64,000 nucleotides of DNA from assembly GCA_905221605.1 (NCBI GenBank), contig CAJNDS010000569.1, positions 151,514 through 215,513 on the forward strand, written 5' to 3'. The position numbers and the translations under genes were made by a program. Origin of the DNA: Symbiodinium natans (taxonomy: Eukaryota; Sar; Dinophyceae; Suessiales; Symbiodiniaceae). A model generated the notes under the pieces. That model worked only from the letters and a program-made list of their open reading frames with translations, was not told where the DNA came from and did not search any database. Of the stretch, positions 34,408-45,519 are shown in pieces (within the stretch, counting starts at the first letter, position 1; the number at the start of each line of letters is the position of its first letter).

Positions 34408-34944
34408 CTACGAACGCTTGTCAGTTGAAGCATTGAGGCGTGCCCCGAGGAGAGTTGCAAAGGCGGCACCAGCGTGAGCAGGCGACATGTCAGGCTCGGA
34501 AACTGGATGCACCGAGCAGGCAAAGAACCACCAGCTTGTGGGACTTAACAGCTTCAGATCATGGCCTCGTATTGGGGCATTTTTGAGTGATTGACAGTCG
34601 ATCAGGAAACGGCTACTTTCTGGAATTTCTCCTTGCAGATGCGACCCAAGACACATCTTGCACTCGTCTGACAGGTCGTCAAGGGCGCGCAAATTCATGG
34701 GCCGGGCAGGGCCCCACAGAGCCTGCCGAACCCTGCTCTTCGCCTTGCACTCATCGCACTCTCCGCAGCGCAGGGTGTTGGAATTCTCCTTCTTGCCATT
34801 AGGCAGGACGGTGATGGTCTCTTTGCTGCAGAAATTCCCCGCCGGCATGAACACGAGCCTGGGGGCTCTGGGCAAACTGGCAAACCCAAACCCCAGAGTG
34901 CTAGAAGAACCCCAAAGGATAGAAAAAGGGCACGCAATGGGCAC
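34408..34944 (-). other. 178-codon minus-strand ORF, possible exon
   Basis: The central part contains clustered cysteines (RCGECDECKAK and DECKMCLGS), suggesting a small zinc-binding segment, and a possible acceptor CTGCAG|C precedes KETITVLPNGKK. No family was recognised; the N-terminal Pro/Phe-rich part is doubtful. Confidence 0.3.
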
Positions 34945-35450
34945 ACCTCCATATCATCCACGATTGCTGCTTTCACTAAATGCGTTTAAGAGCCACAAGC
35001 CTGCGCACTTGCACTTCGTGCTCCGCGAAGACTTGAATGCCTCCTCGTGTCTCCATCTCCTGGCAATCAAGATTGCATAGACGCAGTTTCGGCCCGAGCG
35101 ATGCAACTTCTCTCAAAGAGGACCATGCGGCTACCAACAATCGTGAGCCCTAAGCGTCCCAAAGGAATGCAAGCCTGCCTGCTACGTGCACAGCACTACA
35201 TCCGAAAGAAAGCGCCATCAACTTAAATGACAGCTCTTAAGTCCAAGTGCGAGAGCCTGCAAGGCCTTCAGCAGAGGATCTCGGATCTCTTCCCGCGTTT
35301 TTGCCTAGAAGCCGGTGGCAAGCGCAGCACTAGAAATGACAAGCTGTCCACTCCGGAACTGACCATTTTGAAAACATCTTCTCACATGTTGTTGAAGCTG
35401 CCAGGTGGTGCGCCGATTCCGGGACTGACTCACGCTGCCATGGGCTGCAA

Positions 35451-35675
35451 TCAAGGCACAACTGCAGCAATTTCCGCGCCATCTTCCAACCCTGCCTCCT
35501 GGACGGTCTGACCTTTGCCTAAGTATTTCGAGTCAAAACGAAGATCCTCAATGGCACATTCGAGCTTCTCCTCCGCAACCTTCAGCACTTCCTGCACCGT
35601 CATCGCATCGTGCACTATGTGCACGGAGACGGGGAACATCTCATCTGCATGCTCCAGGCTAACCCGCACCACGGC
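35451..35675 (-). CDS. Ubiquitin-like domain exon
   Basis: From acceptor GCGGCAG|G to the stop, a single ~74-residue beta-grasp-like domain is encoded: AVVRVSLEHADEMFPVSVHI, TVQEVLKVAEEKL (helix), DLRFDSKYLGKGQTVQEAGL and closing GAEIAAVVP. This is the ubiquitin pattern (V-x-V, helix, GK, T-x-x-x-A-G-L-x-D-G-x). No Gly-Gly terminus. It lies 0.7 kb downstream of the TIR-Ubl gene on the same strand. Confidence 0.65.
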   Translation of the reverse strand, partial: AVVRVSLEHADEMFPVSVHIVHDAMTVQEVLKVAEEKLECAIEDLRFDSKYLGKGQTVQEAGLEDGAEIAAVVP

Positions 35676-36378
35676 CTGCCGCAGAATGCAGAGTTGAGGG
35701 TGTTGTGTCCTAGCATCCGGTACTACTACTACCGCTGCAGATGAGACTTGGAAAGATTCGACGCAACACTCGAACGAGGCAGGCAAGAATTCAATGCTCA
35801 TCGAAGACACCACTTTGGAAAGGTGAGACGGTTCGACAGTTAGACAGTTAGACCGCTAGACCATAGGATCGCAATTCTAGCTGCAAGTTCACCGGACCTA
35901 ACCTTGCCCTAGGCCCTAGACCACGACCCGAGACACGTGCAAACGAGGACGAAAGCCATGCACAGTCCTAAGGTTCTGTTTCGTGTATGTGTCTGCAAGG
36001 GATCTGCTGTAGCACTGCGACACTGTGGAGAATCAGCTGCCACCCACAACAGCGGCCAATTACAAATCGATTTAGTAGCTGCTTCTTGATGTTCATGTCG
36101 GCAGGTGTCCTGCATGCATGCTGTACGTGAGGTTCTTCTTCCGTCCTGGTCGTATTGGACGTGATGCAAGCAACGATGATGCGGATCTTGGCCTAGATAC
36201 GGGCCGTAGACCAATGGAAGATCTTAGAGGCACACGACTTGGCGTCTCCCCTATTGTGGCATAAGCGTCTTTTCTAAACTTGAAAAGGCCTGAGATACAG
36301 ACCTCATTGCGCAACATTGCCGTGGGCGGAGACTTGGGAACACTTTGGTGTGGAGAACGTAAAGGGAAGCTACAGATG

Positions 36379-37071
36379 CTACTGTACACGGTCCAAGCCC
36401 AGGGCCTCAGCGATGGCGGTGACGGTCTCTATCGGCTGCAAGGTGTCCACGCTCGCCGTCTCTTCCAGGATCGACCCATCTTTACGAATCAGCCGGGCAA
36501 TCTGAACCCCGAGCTTCTCCTCTGCAGCATGCTTGACATCACGAACGTACTGGCTCCCCCTGTCCGCGGAGATACATGTTGTTCGGCCGCTGAGCAAACT
36601 CACCACCACCTGAGCAAAACCCGGCCGCACCAGCAACTCCATTATCAATCCGGCAAGCTCGTCGTCGGACTTCCCCCGGCAGTCTTTATAGGCAACATTG
36701 TCCAAAAAGACCGCATTGACGAGAGCTCTGGCATCCTCATCCTTGGGCTGAGGCGGCCACACCTCTGACATCCTCAAGGGCACAATCTTCACATGCTGCG
36801 AGTATGATATTCTCAGCTCGTGGAAAGTGTCGCAGTTGACTCCTGTACGCTCGCCATAGTCCTCGGTGCATACTGCTAGTAGTATTCCTTCTTCCATTCG
36901 GATCTCATCCAGATGCTTGAAGACCTCCATTGCAAAATCGTCACCGGCGCCCGGGTTGACTAGGCGCACTGGAAAGTCATTCTGCTTCACAATCTGGAAG
37001 ACTCGTCGGAATTGCCTGGCAGCATCTTGATCGTTGAAGCGCATGCTGAGCAGCCCTGGTCGCAGCGATTT
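36379..37071 (-). CDS. TIR-like domain fused to ubiquitin-like domain
   Basis: One exon (acceptor TTGCAG|A, 37072-37074) encodes ~230 residues up to a stop. Residues ~5-145 form the TIR-like domain: RPGLLSMRF, FPVRLVNPG, GILLAVCTEDYGERTG, DTFHELRISY (Glu at the catalytic position), VKIVPLRMSEVWPPQPKDED, a helical region and LLVRPG. From FAQVVVSLLSGRTTCISADR on, a ubiquitin-like domain follows (residues ~150-222): VRDVKHAAEEKLGV helix, LIRKDGSILEETASVDTL, VTAIAEAL. The two modules are joined without linker or intron, so the fusion is encoded directly. NADase or scaffold function of the TIR part and protein binding by the Ubl are both inference. The pseudokinase exon 1.9 kb upstream may be part of the same gene. 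Confidence 0.68.
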   Translation of the reverse strand, partial: KSLRPGLLSMRFNDQDAARQFRRVFQIVKQNDFPVRLVNPGAGDDFAMEVFKHLDEIRMEEGILLAVCTEDYGERTGVNCDTFHELRISYSQHVKIVPLRMSEVWPPQPKDEDARALVNAVFLDNVAYKDCRGKSDDELAGLIMELLVRPGFAQVVVSLLSGRTTCISADRGSQYVRDVKHAAEEKLGVQIARLIRKDGSILEETASVDTLQPIETVTAIAEALGLDRVQ

Positions 37072-37214
37072 CTGCAAGGGCATAGAAGACCCGACCTCGA
37101 AAATGCAAGTCGGACAAGTTCCCTTATCCAGCGCAAACCCCCTCAAAAGACGAACACCGCCTCCTTACCAGACACCATCCGAGTTGCGGCGCCAAGTGGT
37201 TGCCTGTCATCTTG

Positions 37215-38735
37215 ATGAAACAAGGCCTATGACCCACCACCAAAATAACCGATTTTCCTGGCAACCTTTCTTATAGAGTTCGACAAGGGCACCCCGAAAC
37301 CGCGCGCTTTCTGAGTTCAGGACAGCCGAAAGAGACCAAGGGCTGTCGGATTGTTCAAGGTGTAGACGGTCTGAATCCGGTTGGCGCAATCTGAAACCAT
37401 GGCTTGTATCGACCTTGTATCGGTACCAGGACGGCCGAATCGGAAAGGAAACGATTGAAAAACGGCCGGGAAACGGGAGCGGGTTTCTGATTCTCTGGCT
37501 TTCCCCCACCCCACCCTACCCGACTAGAGAGCCCGAAGGTCGGCCCCCAGCTTGCAATTGAAGAGGCTCACCGCCCTGTAGCAAGGACCTCACGTTGCTA
37601 AGACACCGGCAACCCACCCGAACAAACGAACTCTGTGAAGCTGTATACTGCACAGCATGCAAGACCAAGAACTGCGGGTCTGTGGCCTTGAGAGGGCAGC
37701 CCGTCTGCCTTCGCTTCCTTCGCCCTGCCAAACATCACCAGGTGTGAGGGTTGAATCATCTGTGTTCAGGCAGAGGTGGACACATCTGCACAAACAGTAC
37801 CTCTCCTCGGGCTCAGGCTGCTGGGGGAGCAGGTATCTGGCTGCCTTGGCTTTGCAAATCGCACTTTCTGGGTCCCGCAACAACACAGTACTGGCTGCAA
37901 GCTACCGTTGCTACCAAGAGCAGAACTCAAAGGCTCCTGCCCAGCTGACTCAAGGGGGTTTCGGATCTAGGGTTTGGAGCCGGGAGCCCATCCTCAAAGT
38001 CTGCGTCAACTGAGCCGCATCCGCTTGCTGCTGAAGTTTACCGAGGCTGGGCCGAGCTTGCCGCGTGCATCTCGTGGCCTGCCTGAGGCTGAGGCTTCGC
38101 GTGGAAAGACGAGAACGTGCCATGCGGCCCTGCGTGCTGTCGGCCCGAAGGAAAAACCACGATAATAAGAAGATAGCCAGCTTCATACGCGGGGCCGCGT
38201 GAGAATGACACGTGCATGCAGGATCTAGAAGCCAGTTTTATTGAACAGCTCGACAATCAGGATAAGGACAGCCACCCTATCACGATACTAACCTACAGTG
38301 TGTCTGTCTCTGTGTGTCTGCTCGTGCGGGCACACCCGGGCCCTCAAATATAGATGCTGCCAAGCATCACAGTGAGCTTGGCAAATTCACGGATGGCAGG
38401 GAGCAAAGGAGCTTCCCACTCTGGCCGGTGGTCTCGCGCTCCCAACACTGCTTCAACAGCTTCAGCTTCGGCACTCGGGTCATCATCTTCAGATATCTCG
38501 GATATCTGCTCCTTAGGCTGTAGTTGTCCACGTGCCGGCCGTCTATTCATGCAAAAAGACTTCACTTTGCAAATGCGCATGCCCGCTTAAGTTAAGGCAA
38601 AGGTCGAGGAGGTCTGTGATGGATGGTGGTCCGCTCGAAAAGCTTCTCCTCCCTGTGATCATCCTGAAATCACGCGATGTCTGTCAAGGGGTGTGGCGAA
38701 CAGGTTGCCAAATCTTTCATGAAAAGACAATTGAC
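37215..38735. other. Region without recognisable gene
   Basis: Short ORFs only, none with a domain. It could be the intronic interval between the pseudokinase exon (38986-39675) and the TIR-Ubl exon. Confidence 0.35.
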
Positions 38736-38742
38736 ATATATG

Positions 38743-38774
<32 letters not shown>

Positions 38775-38776
38775 AC
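38736..38776. repeat. (TA)n-rich microsatellite
   Basis: TATATG/TATATA repeats of about 40 bp. Confidence 0.93.
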
Positions 38777-38985
38777 ATTTCAATTAATTAGTATCATTAT
38801 CAAAACAAGGAAATGTACCAAACAATTACTCATGTTTCGTTTTTGTTCACCAAGACTGGTGACCGGTGAAGAAAGTCATGTTGGCAGTTGACAGCAAAAT
38901 ATTCAGGCTTTGTACTAGCCATTGGCCAACACTTTGAGTGTACAACAGACAATGATGAAGGTGCAAGCGGCTGCAGAGCGGTTAC

Positions 38986-39675
38986 GCCAACGGAGAACAC
39001 TTCGGACTTTTCGTCGAACGTGCGATCTCTTGTAAACTCTGGGCAGAGGAAACCTCCATCGCTGCCCAAACCCACAATGCCCAGGGCAGATGTTTTGTCA
39101 TCGTCAACGAGTGGAATGAGTCTTGACAGACCACAGCCCACAAGCTTCGGGATCCAGTCTACCGTCAAGAACACGTTGCTGGGCTTCACATCCCGGTGGT
39201 AGCAAGGAGTGCCACTCACCCTGCGGAAAAAGTAGCAATAATCGAGAGCTGCCAATATGCCAATGAAAATCTTCACCCTGGACGCCCACTCCAACCTTGA
39301 CGCGATCTCAAGACTATCAAGTGCTGCCTTCAAGCAGGTCGCGCCCGTTGGAAAGGAGTAGAGGAGGACGGTGGATTCTTCACTCTTGCTGTAGCCAATC
39401 ACGGAAAGGATGTTCCTGTGCTCGAAAGCAGCGAGTGTCTCCAGGTCTTGTCTTGTCAGATCTCGCATGTGCTGGCGGTAACCTGGGTGCTTGCTCTCCA
39501 GCCGTAAGGCGGCAAACTTCAATCCGTCCGCATCTCTGGCCTCGTATATAACTCCGAAGGTGCCTCCCCCAAGTCTGCGCTCCGGTGCCCAGTTCTTGGT
39601 GCAGTCCTTCACATACTTGGGCTCAAACTCGGCAAAGCCGTCGCTCTCCGAGCCAAGGTTCAAGGTGCGCGACAT
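38986..39675 (-). CDS. Protein pseudokinase
   Basis: A plausible start MSRTLNLGSE opens a kinase fold. The Gly-rich loop LGGGTFGVIYEA (residues 35-46) is intact. The VAIK position reads FAALRLE with Arg58 instead of Lys. The catalytic loop YHRDVKPSNVFL (159-170) is intact, but the DFG motif is replaced by GCG (KLVGCGLSRL, 177-186), so the Mg2+-binding Asp is missing. CPEF stands for APE, and the exon ends at EVFSVG|GTAACC, within helix F of the C-lobe. The overall pattern (HRDVKPSN, LSRL) resembles the IRAK/Pelle/TKL group. Loss of both Lys and DFG Asp predicts no phosphotransfer. Downstream exons are not identified, and it may be spliced to the TIR-Ubl exon at 37.1 kb. Confidence 0.85.
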
Positions 39676-40574
39676 GATCCCCCAAAGACCTGACAAGACT
39701 TGCAACCGGAAACAGTCGTTCTTGCACAGCAAAGCCATATTGCGCAATGCTGTAAGGCTGTATATAAGACCCTGACCTGGAGACCACCATTACAAAGAAC
39801 GGCGCCAAGATCGCAAAGGCATGGGCGACGCCCAAATATCGCAATCTCTGATGTGAGGTGTTGAGGGTTTAGAGGCATGCATGCACGCGACCTGGTGGCT
39901 CCTAATTTTGGCTTGAAGATCCATATTGTTTTATAAAATGCGAGGGTCAAACAGCTGCCTGGAGTCACACGGCTGAACATGCAAGAACACAAAAGCACTC
40001 CTTACGCATTTGCAGGCAGTGGTCCGGCCTGCTGACGGCTGGAGCCGTGGCACTCCGTCACAGCGCCAAACATCACACACAGACAGGGCTGCCGATTCGT
40101 GTCAAGTCTGGAATGTGATGTGCGGTTCTACGTGCAGAGCATTTTTTGCGCAGCAGACTTTTTCTGACATCCAGAAGCATCACACGAAGATGGCAGAGAA
40201 CCTCTGGCCCAGTGGAAGCGAGAGGCTCCTTGGGTGCCAATGACGGGGCGGCGACAGCCTCCTCACTTGCAGGGCACCTGCTCTGCTTGCTGCAAGACCG
40301 GGCGACCTCAACGCCGCAGAACACCGTAGAACGGCTCCTCATCCAAGACCATGTCACCATGTGATTTTGTTGGTTTTCGCAGCTCAATACTTGCTAACAT
40401 CTGTGCTTTCGCCAGGTGGTCTTGACCGGCGAGGGGGCTCATGTGGATCGCCTCAGATGGTTTCCTGCAACGCTTGGCAGCACCGTTCCTCTAACTTCTC
40501 ACTGTCCCCCCAACAACTTGACGAGGTCCTCCTGGACGTACCCTTTTCTGCGACGGTCTTGTGTTCGATCCAGC

Positions 40575-41036
40575 TCAAGGCGGTCGCGGTGTCCGCAGCC
40601 TCTTCGCAACTTTGTCGGCAATCTTCTCGTCGGACACACCAACACAACCTGCATAAGTAAGGCCCATGTGCAGCACCTTTCTGACGAGAGCCTCCGCATC
40701 CTCATGCTTGGGTTGCGGGGGATACACCTCCGACATCTTGAGCGGCATGATCTCGATCCCGTTGGCATGAGCATATCGGAGCTCTTCGTATGTTGCCCAC
40801 GGGTTGCCGGTGCACTCGCCGTAGTCTTCCGTGCAAAACGCCACAAACACCCCCTTCACCTTCAAGATCCTGAGAAGATACCGGTCGACGATCTTCCCAA
40901 AGTCTTCTGGATTGCCCTCCACGATGCAGACCTCATAGCCACGCCCTCTCAGTATGCTGCACACGTTCCGGGCAGTCTGCTCCACCGGGCCCTTGTCAAA
41001 GCGCAGGCTGAAGAATGCCAGCCGCTGCCCAGAATC
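40575..41036 (-). CDS. TIR-like domain exon (family member 3)
   Basis: From acceptor CAGCAG|G to a stop, ~153 residues: QRLAFFSLRF, YEVCIVEGNPEDFGKIVDRY, GVFVAFCTEDYGECTG, ATYEELRYAHANGIEIMPLK, MSEVYPPQPKHEDAEALVRK and a final helix to AKRLRTP. The TYEEL glutamate aligns with the catalytic Glu of NAD-cleaving TIR domains. It is nearly identical to the 55.35-55.80 kb exon, although flanking DNA differs. The ZU5 exon of duplication copy B lies 2.4 kb upstream on the same strand. Gene boundaries are unknown. Confidence 0.6.
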   Translation of the reverse strand, partial: DSGQRLAFFSLRFDKGPVEQTARNVCSILRGRGYEVCIVEGNPEDFGKIVDRYLLRILKVKGVFVAFCTEDYGECTGNPWATYEELRYAHANGIEIMPLKMSEVYPPQPKHEDAEALVRKVLHMGLTYAGCVGVSDEKIADKVAKRLRTPRPP

Positions 41037-41539
41037 CTGCTGCGGCTAGCAGGGGAGAGGTTGTGTGAAACAAGTCTCAAATTCAATTTGGCTTATGCTA
41101 ATCTGCCGCACAAAATTCAACAGCATGGTGTGATGATGCAACAGCTCACTGTCACAATGAGGCCTGTGAAGATTCAGGTGGAGTGGACTCCGTCGCCCCC
41201 TCCCCAGCGGGCACCTGGAAGGGTGAGTGTGAGGCATAGCTGCGTGGGTCCCCTCCCGTTCCCCTCCAGGATCTGGCGAGGAATAGCTGGAAAATTCTTA
41301 GGGATAGATGGTGTCGTGCATGGCAAGCTGGGAAGCTGCAGCCTAGCCTTTTTGATGACACATTTTTGGCGTTTCAGCTGCTGCTCGGCGTCTTCAGCCT
41401 CTGTTCACTGTCTAGGGCGGGCTGCGCAGTGCATGGGTTAGCAGCAGTAGCAGCAGCGGCGGCATCCGGCCGGTGACGCAGCCGTGATAGAATTCCCGGG
41501 AGGGGCTCCGGCGCCGGGCTGGGCCAGCGCAAGAAAGCG

Positions 41540-41830
41540 TTCACCGTGGAGTGTGTCTGAGGGTCTGAGCGTCTGAGCGCAGAACTAGAATGCCCCGCTC
41601 AGACACACAGAAACTCAGACACGCTCTCAGGCACTCAGAAATTCTCGAGGGTCTTACGGTGACGTAGGTCACTGCGTCACTGGGTCTGGTCTCCCAGCGT
41701 CAGAGTCTGAGAGACTGAGAGAGACTGGGTCTGGCCTGGGAAGGTAAGAGTCTGAGTGAGCGACTGAGAATTGTTTTGAGAGGCTGAGTGACTGAGCGCC
41801 TGAGCGTCTGAGCGTCTAAGCGTCTGGCGC
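41540..41830. repeat. Degenerate CTGAG minisatellite with inverted part
   Basis: Repeated gtctgagcg/gactgag units run along 41545-41580 and 41700-41830. Between them (41600-41640) the complementary ctcagacac units occur, so 41545-41640 can fold back on itself. Confidence 0.85.
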
Positions 41831-43485
41831 CAAAACAAAGACGCAAATCCAACAGTAGCTGTCCTTGAATCTGGACACCGATGCTTTTAATGCATGCTTC
41901 TCTGTCCAGATTGTCCCAGGTCTCCAGGATCGCAACTGTGAGTAGAGGAGGGGTGTCGGCACGGAACACGGGCTCGTTTTGGTTACCCTGCGCTGCCTCT
42001 CCTCAGCAACCCACACTCAGTCTACAAAATCAGGGAGCCGTGAGCACACAGAGATGGGCTGCAATCTCTAAATCCCTCTCCGTAATAAGACCCGAACGCC
42101 CAACCGAACTGGTAAGGACTTTCCGGCCTTGTACCGGCGGACGAAAACCTGGGCGCTGCAGTCTAAATCCTGAAAATTACATGGTCTGCAGGGGGGGGGG
42201 GAGGTTATGGGCTTACCCCATGACCACGACAAGCTGTTTCCCAGCTTAAGAAGAGATGACACACATACACATGTGTATATATATACATATTACGAATAGT
42301 ATTAGAAATAACAATCTTAGTCATACATTGACATAATAGTGTGATCGTCTACTAATTAAAATAATAACATAATGTTTTGCCTCTGGCTTGTTGAACTCTC
42401 TCAAATTCGAGGCCCGGACACCATCCGCTCTGTCCGCTTGCGGAGCCTCGATTCAAGGCTGTCTTCCGCTGCCCGTTTTTGGGGCCTTGAGACTGTTGGT
42501 GTCAAGCACACAAGGTATCACAAGGTAGCCAAGGGCCCGTGTACGGTTTGAAGCCCTTTTCATAATATGAAAAGGGCTATTTATGACTGGCAAACAGATC
42601 CAGCTCCACACAAACAGTGCTGCTGCCCTAGTAGTTGTCAACTAACTATTCCTCCGCCAAGCCAATTCTCTGAGCATCAACGACCCGGGAGCCCTGCGCG
42701 GATGGTGAGGGTGCGCGCTCGGCACTGGCGACGCTTGTCCGTGTGCTTCTGAGCCTTGTTTTCTTGGGGACAGAAGCTTTCAAGCAGACCCCCACATGGG
42801 ATCGACAAAGCGCTTTGACGGCTATGGAGGGCTTCTTCACAGACCAGCGGCTCTCTCCGTCAGCTCGAGTGTCGAGCGCGGCACATCCCCAATCCCACCT
42901 CGGGCAAGGTGAAAGCTGAAGATATTTTTTCTGCAGTTTCCTTCAAGGCTTCGACGGTGGCATCCCCTGCCTTCGAGCACACGAGGCTGGGAGCTGCTCG
43001 CGGAGGACCCAGAACCCTCGCTGCTCTCACACACCTGCGCTCTGCACCAGGACACGACCAACTTAACAAGTCGACATAATCAGCATTTCCACCTCGACTT
43101 GGCATGGCACAGCGGCTTGGATGTACCTGGTGCTATGAAGATTGTCGCTGAGTACTGCTGCGGGCTTGGACGCCTCTACCCTCCTATAAGAGTCCGTGCA
43201 TGCCTCTGTCAAATCCTGAATTGCCGGGGTACACTTCCCCAGCTTGCTCGTCCAGTGGCTTCGGCGCATCCGGCGAACCTGAATGAACTCACAACGAGCT
43301 GCGACATGTTCGTGATCACACAAGGGCTCAATTACAGGCCGCCCCCCGCCCGGCGACTGGAGCTAATCGCATACATCAACCGTCGCACATACTCGTACTA
43401 GAGTCACGGAAGCGAGACTATAGTGACTATAGAGCCGCAGCATAGAAACAGGACGGACGGATGCTCCAACTCTGGCTTGCTGCAC

Positions 43486-44223
43486 CGAGTCGCGGAATCT
43501 GCAGTGGCGAACCTCCCTCTGGTCTTGAACGAACAAGTCCACCTCATGCCCCGGCGCCGTCCACTTCTTCGGGGAGACCAACGGAAATCGCTGAAAGTTG
43601 ACACTTCCAGGAGCAGGATGCAGGTGTTGTGGCGCGTTCTGCCACACCAGGTCCAGCGACTCCATGTGCTCATAAACACCTGCCCAGAAAGGTTCCTCAC
43701 AGAGCTTGTAATCCTCCAAGATATCTTCATCCTGGAAGGCAGCATGCATAATGCTCTTGCACCTGGAGCATCCAGCGTGTGTTACGGCCCACTTGGCATG
43801 GAAGCTGTCGTTCATGAAGCATGAGATCTTGAGAGGCGCCTCTGGTTGCCCATCGGTCCCCACAGCTACGTGACAGAAGTGGTCCAAACGGAGGACCGCG
43901 TGCCCGGCCCTGAACTGCGCATCGGCGAGTCCGAGTTCCTCCCAGCTCCCCTCCTCCGAAGAGCGCCAGGCCTTTGTCGCTCCCAAACAGACCGGAAAGA
44001 TCAGCAGCACGGGCTCCTCAAAGCGAATCTTGTGCGGGCGAAGATCCAAGATAGGACCCAGAATCACTGCGCCTGTTGGTAACGGGATCGCCCCACTTGC
44101 CAGGACATGAAGCTCCGGGGCGTGTGTCTCAGCCACGCTCGCGGTCATCACCATGAGAACCTCGTGGCGAAGCACCGCCACGAGGCCGCTGCCCAGCCCC
44201 ACCAGCAGGCCTCCAGAACAATC
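43486..44223 (-). CDS. ZU5-domain exon (copy B)
   Basis: This is almost identical to the 26161-26897 exon, with the same acceptor CTCCAG|G and a donor GACTCG|GTGCAG at 43485. Visible protein changes are few (for example MGLG for MELG and SPKKW for SPTKW). The ZU5 hallmarks GAVILGPILDLRPHKIRFEE, SWEEL and LDHFCHVAVG are intact. The TIR-like exon at 40.6-41.0 kb lies downstream on the same strand. The strong conservation, compared with the diverged introns, suggests selection or gene conversion on the coding part. Confidence 0.78.
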
Positions 44224-45053
44224 CTGGAGCGAGAGGATTTAGGGAGTCCATATAGGATCTTCATGACCCGACCCATGTGTTCACCATTCTCTTTTGTGGG
44301 AATCATTCTATTGCAAAGCACACATGGCCAGCTTGCAACAGCTCCTGAAACCACTCCATCGGGTCGCACGTGGCCAGGGCCGGCTCGCCTTCCCACAGGC
44401 ACGCAGGGACATGCATAACAACGAGGCGTCTAATTAGAGCGTTCGAACTGTGCCAGAAGATTGTCAGAATGCATGGAACCCAGAACTGTAGCGCAACAGC
44501 TGTTTCAGGAAGATTTGCTAGGCACCATGTCCAACCTCCCAGACATCGACCTTCTGAATGGGCTTCGCTGAAGGAATCTCCGTCCTGTGGGAGCTGCAGC
44601 GCTTAGGACAACCGTGGCTTGAGAATACTCCGGACTCGAAGACGAAACTGTTCGTGTCCTTGTCTATCTTGTCTGCATCCACTCGTTGCGTGAAACTCAA
44701 CGGGAACCTGCCATGCTTTATGAGAGACGCGGTATAATGCTGGATGCAATCTCGATAAGTTAACCGGCCTACAGAGAGCGCGTTTGTGCCTTCCTGACTC
44801 TGCATGCTTGGACCAAAAACGTGCCAGCACCACCACCCCGTCAATCGCGTCTTCCGGCTCCTGCCACAAACCTTGAAACTTGGCGGGCGAAAAGTGCCGC
44901 AATAAGCTCGGCTCGACATTGACTATGGCTTGCACGTGCTGACTGGAACCCCTTCACCCTCCTTGCTGAACATACTGGGCTCCCACCCATCTGTCGGCGA
45001 CATTCTCACCATCATTCTCACCATCATCCTGCAGCGGTCACGCACGGAGAAGC

Positions 45054-45139
45054 CTGTCCCTTTGAGAGGGCACTCCGAACGCCTCTAGCACCTCGATGAT
45101 GTCGCCCACGTGCAGCTGGAGCTCATCTGCCACGAACTT
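45054..45139 (-). pseudogene. SH3-like exon (copy B), probably frameshifted
   Basis: It matches the 27687-27771 exon (FVADELQLHVGDIIEVLEAF) but is one base longer (ggagtgccc against ggacagcc) and its donor is GC, not GT. Upstream, the exon ending at 45344 also carries an out-of-frame insertion. The 5' part of the copy-B gene may therefore be non-functional or spliced differently. Confidence 0.45.
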
Positions 45140-45343
45140 CTGCTGAGCTGCATGCATTGCCCTCCTTTTCTGGTCTACCTATCTGCGCTTCTGATCTGAA
45201 GTCCTTGTGTCTCAGGCAGGAAGTCTGCGGAGATGACCTCGCAATAGTATGGGACCTGCGCCCAAGAAACTTCCTGTCTCTCTTCTGCCCCCTACAAACT
45301 CCAAACCGGGACGACTCCTCTATATCTAACATTTGACCCACAC

Positions 45344-45494
45344 CTTCGGCTTGTCGGGCTTGTCGCTCTTCGCAGGCGATCGCCCAGCGAAGACGTTGAT
45401 ACCGGCCTCGCTGGTGGTCGTGTGACGGAGCTTTCAACTTGACAGGCGTTTCCGGGTGCCCTGAAATCTGTCGCTGCAAGTCGGAGATGTTCAT
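45344..45494 (-). pseudogene. Copy-B counterpart of the 27983-28085 exon, with insertion
   Basis: The MNISDLQR start is conserved, then about 48 bp are inserted (encoding QISGHPETPVKLKAP in this frame), after which the frame no longer matches copy A. The donor AAG|GTGTGG is retained. Confidence 0.45.
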
Positions 45495-45519
45495 CCTGTT
45501 GATGAGGATTCAATTGGAA

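Larger units (their letters stand above)
42085..45510. repeat. Segmental duplication, copy B (partner 24890-28110)
   Basis: Direct repeat of copy A. It has a 12-bp poly-G run and an AT microsatellite (42190-42300) not seen in copy A, a ~48-bp insertion near 45.45 kb, and a +1 change in the SH3-like exon. Confidence 0.92.
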
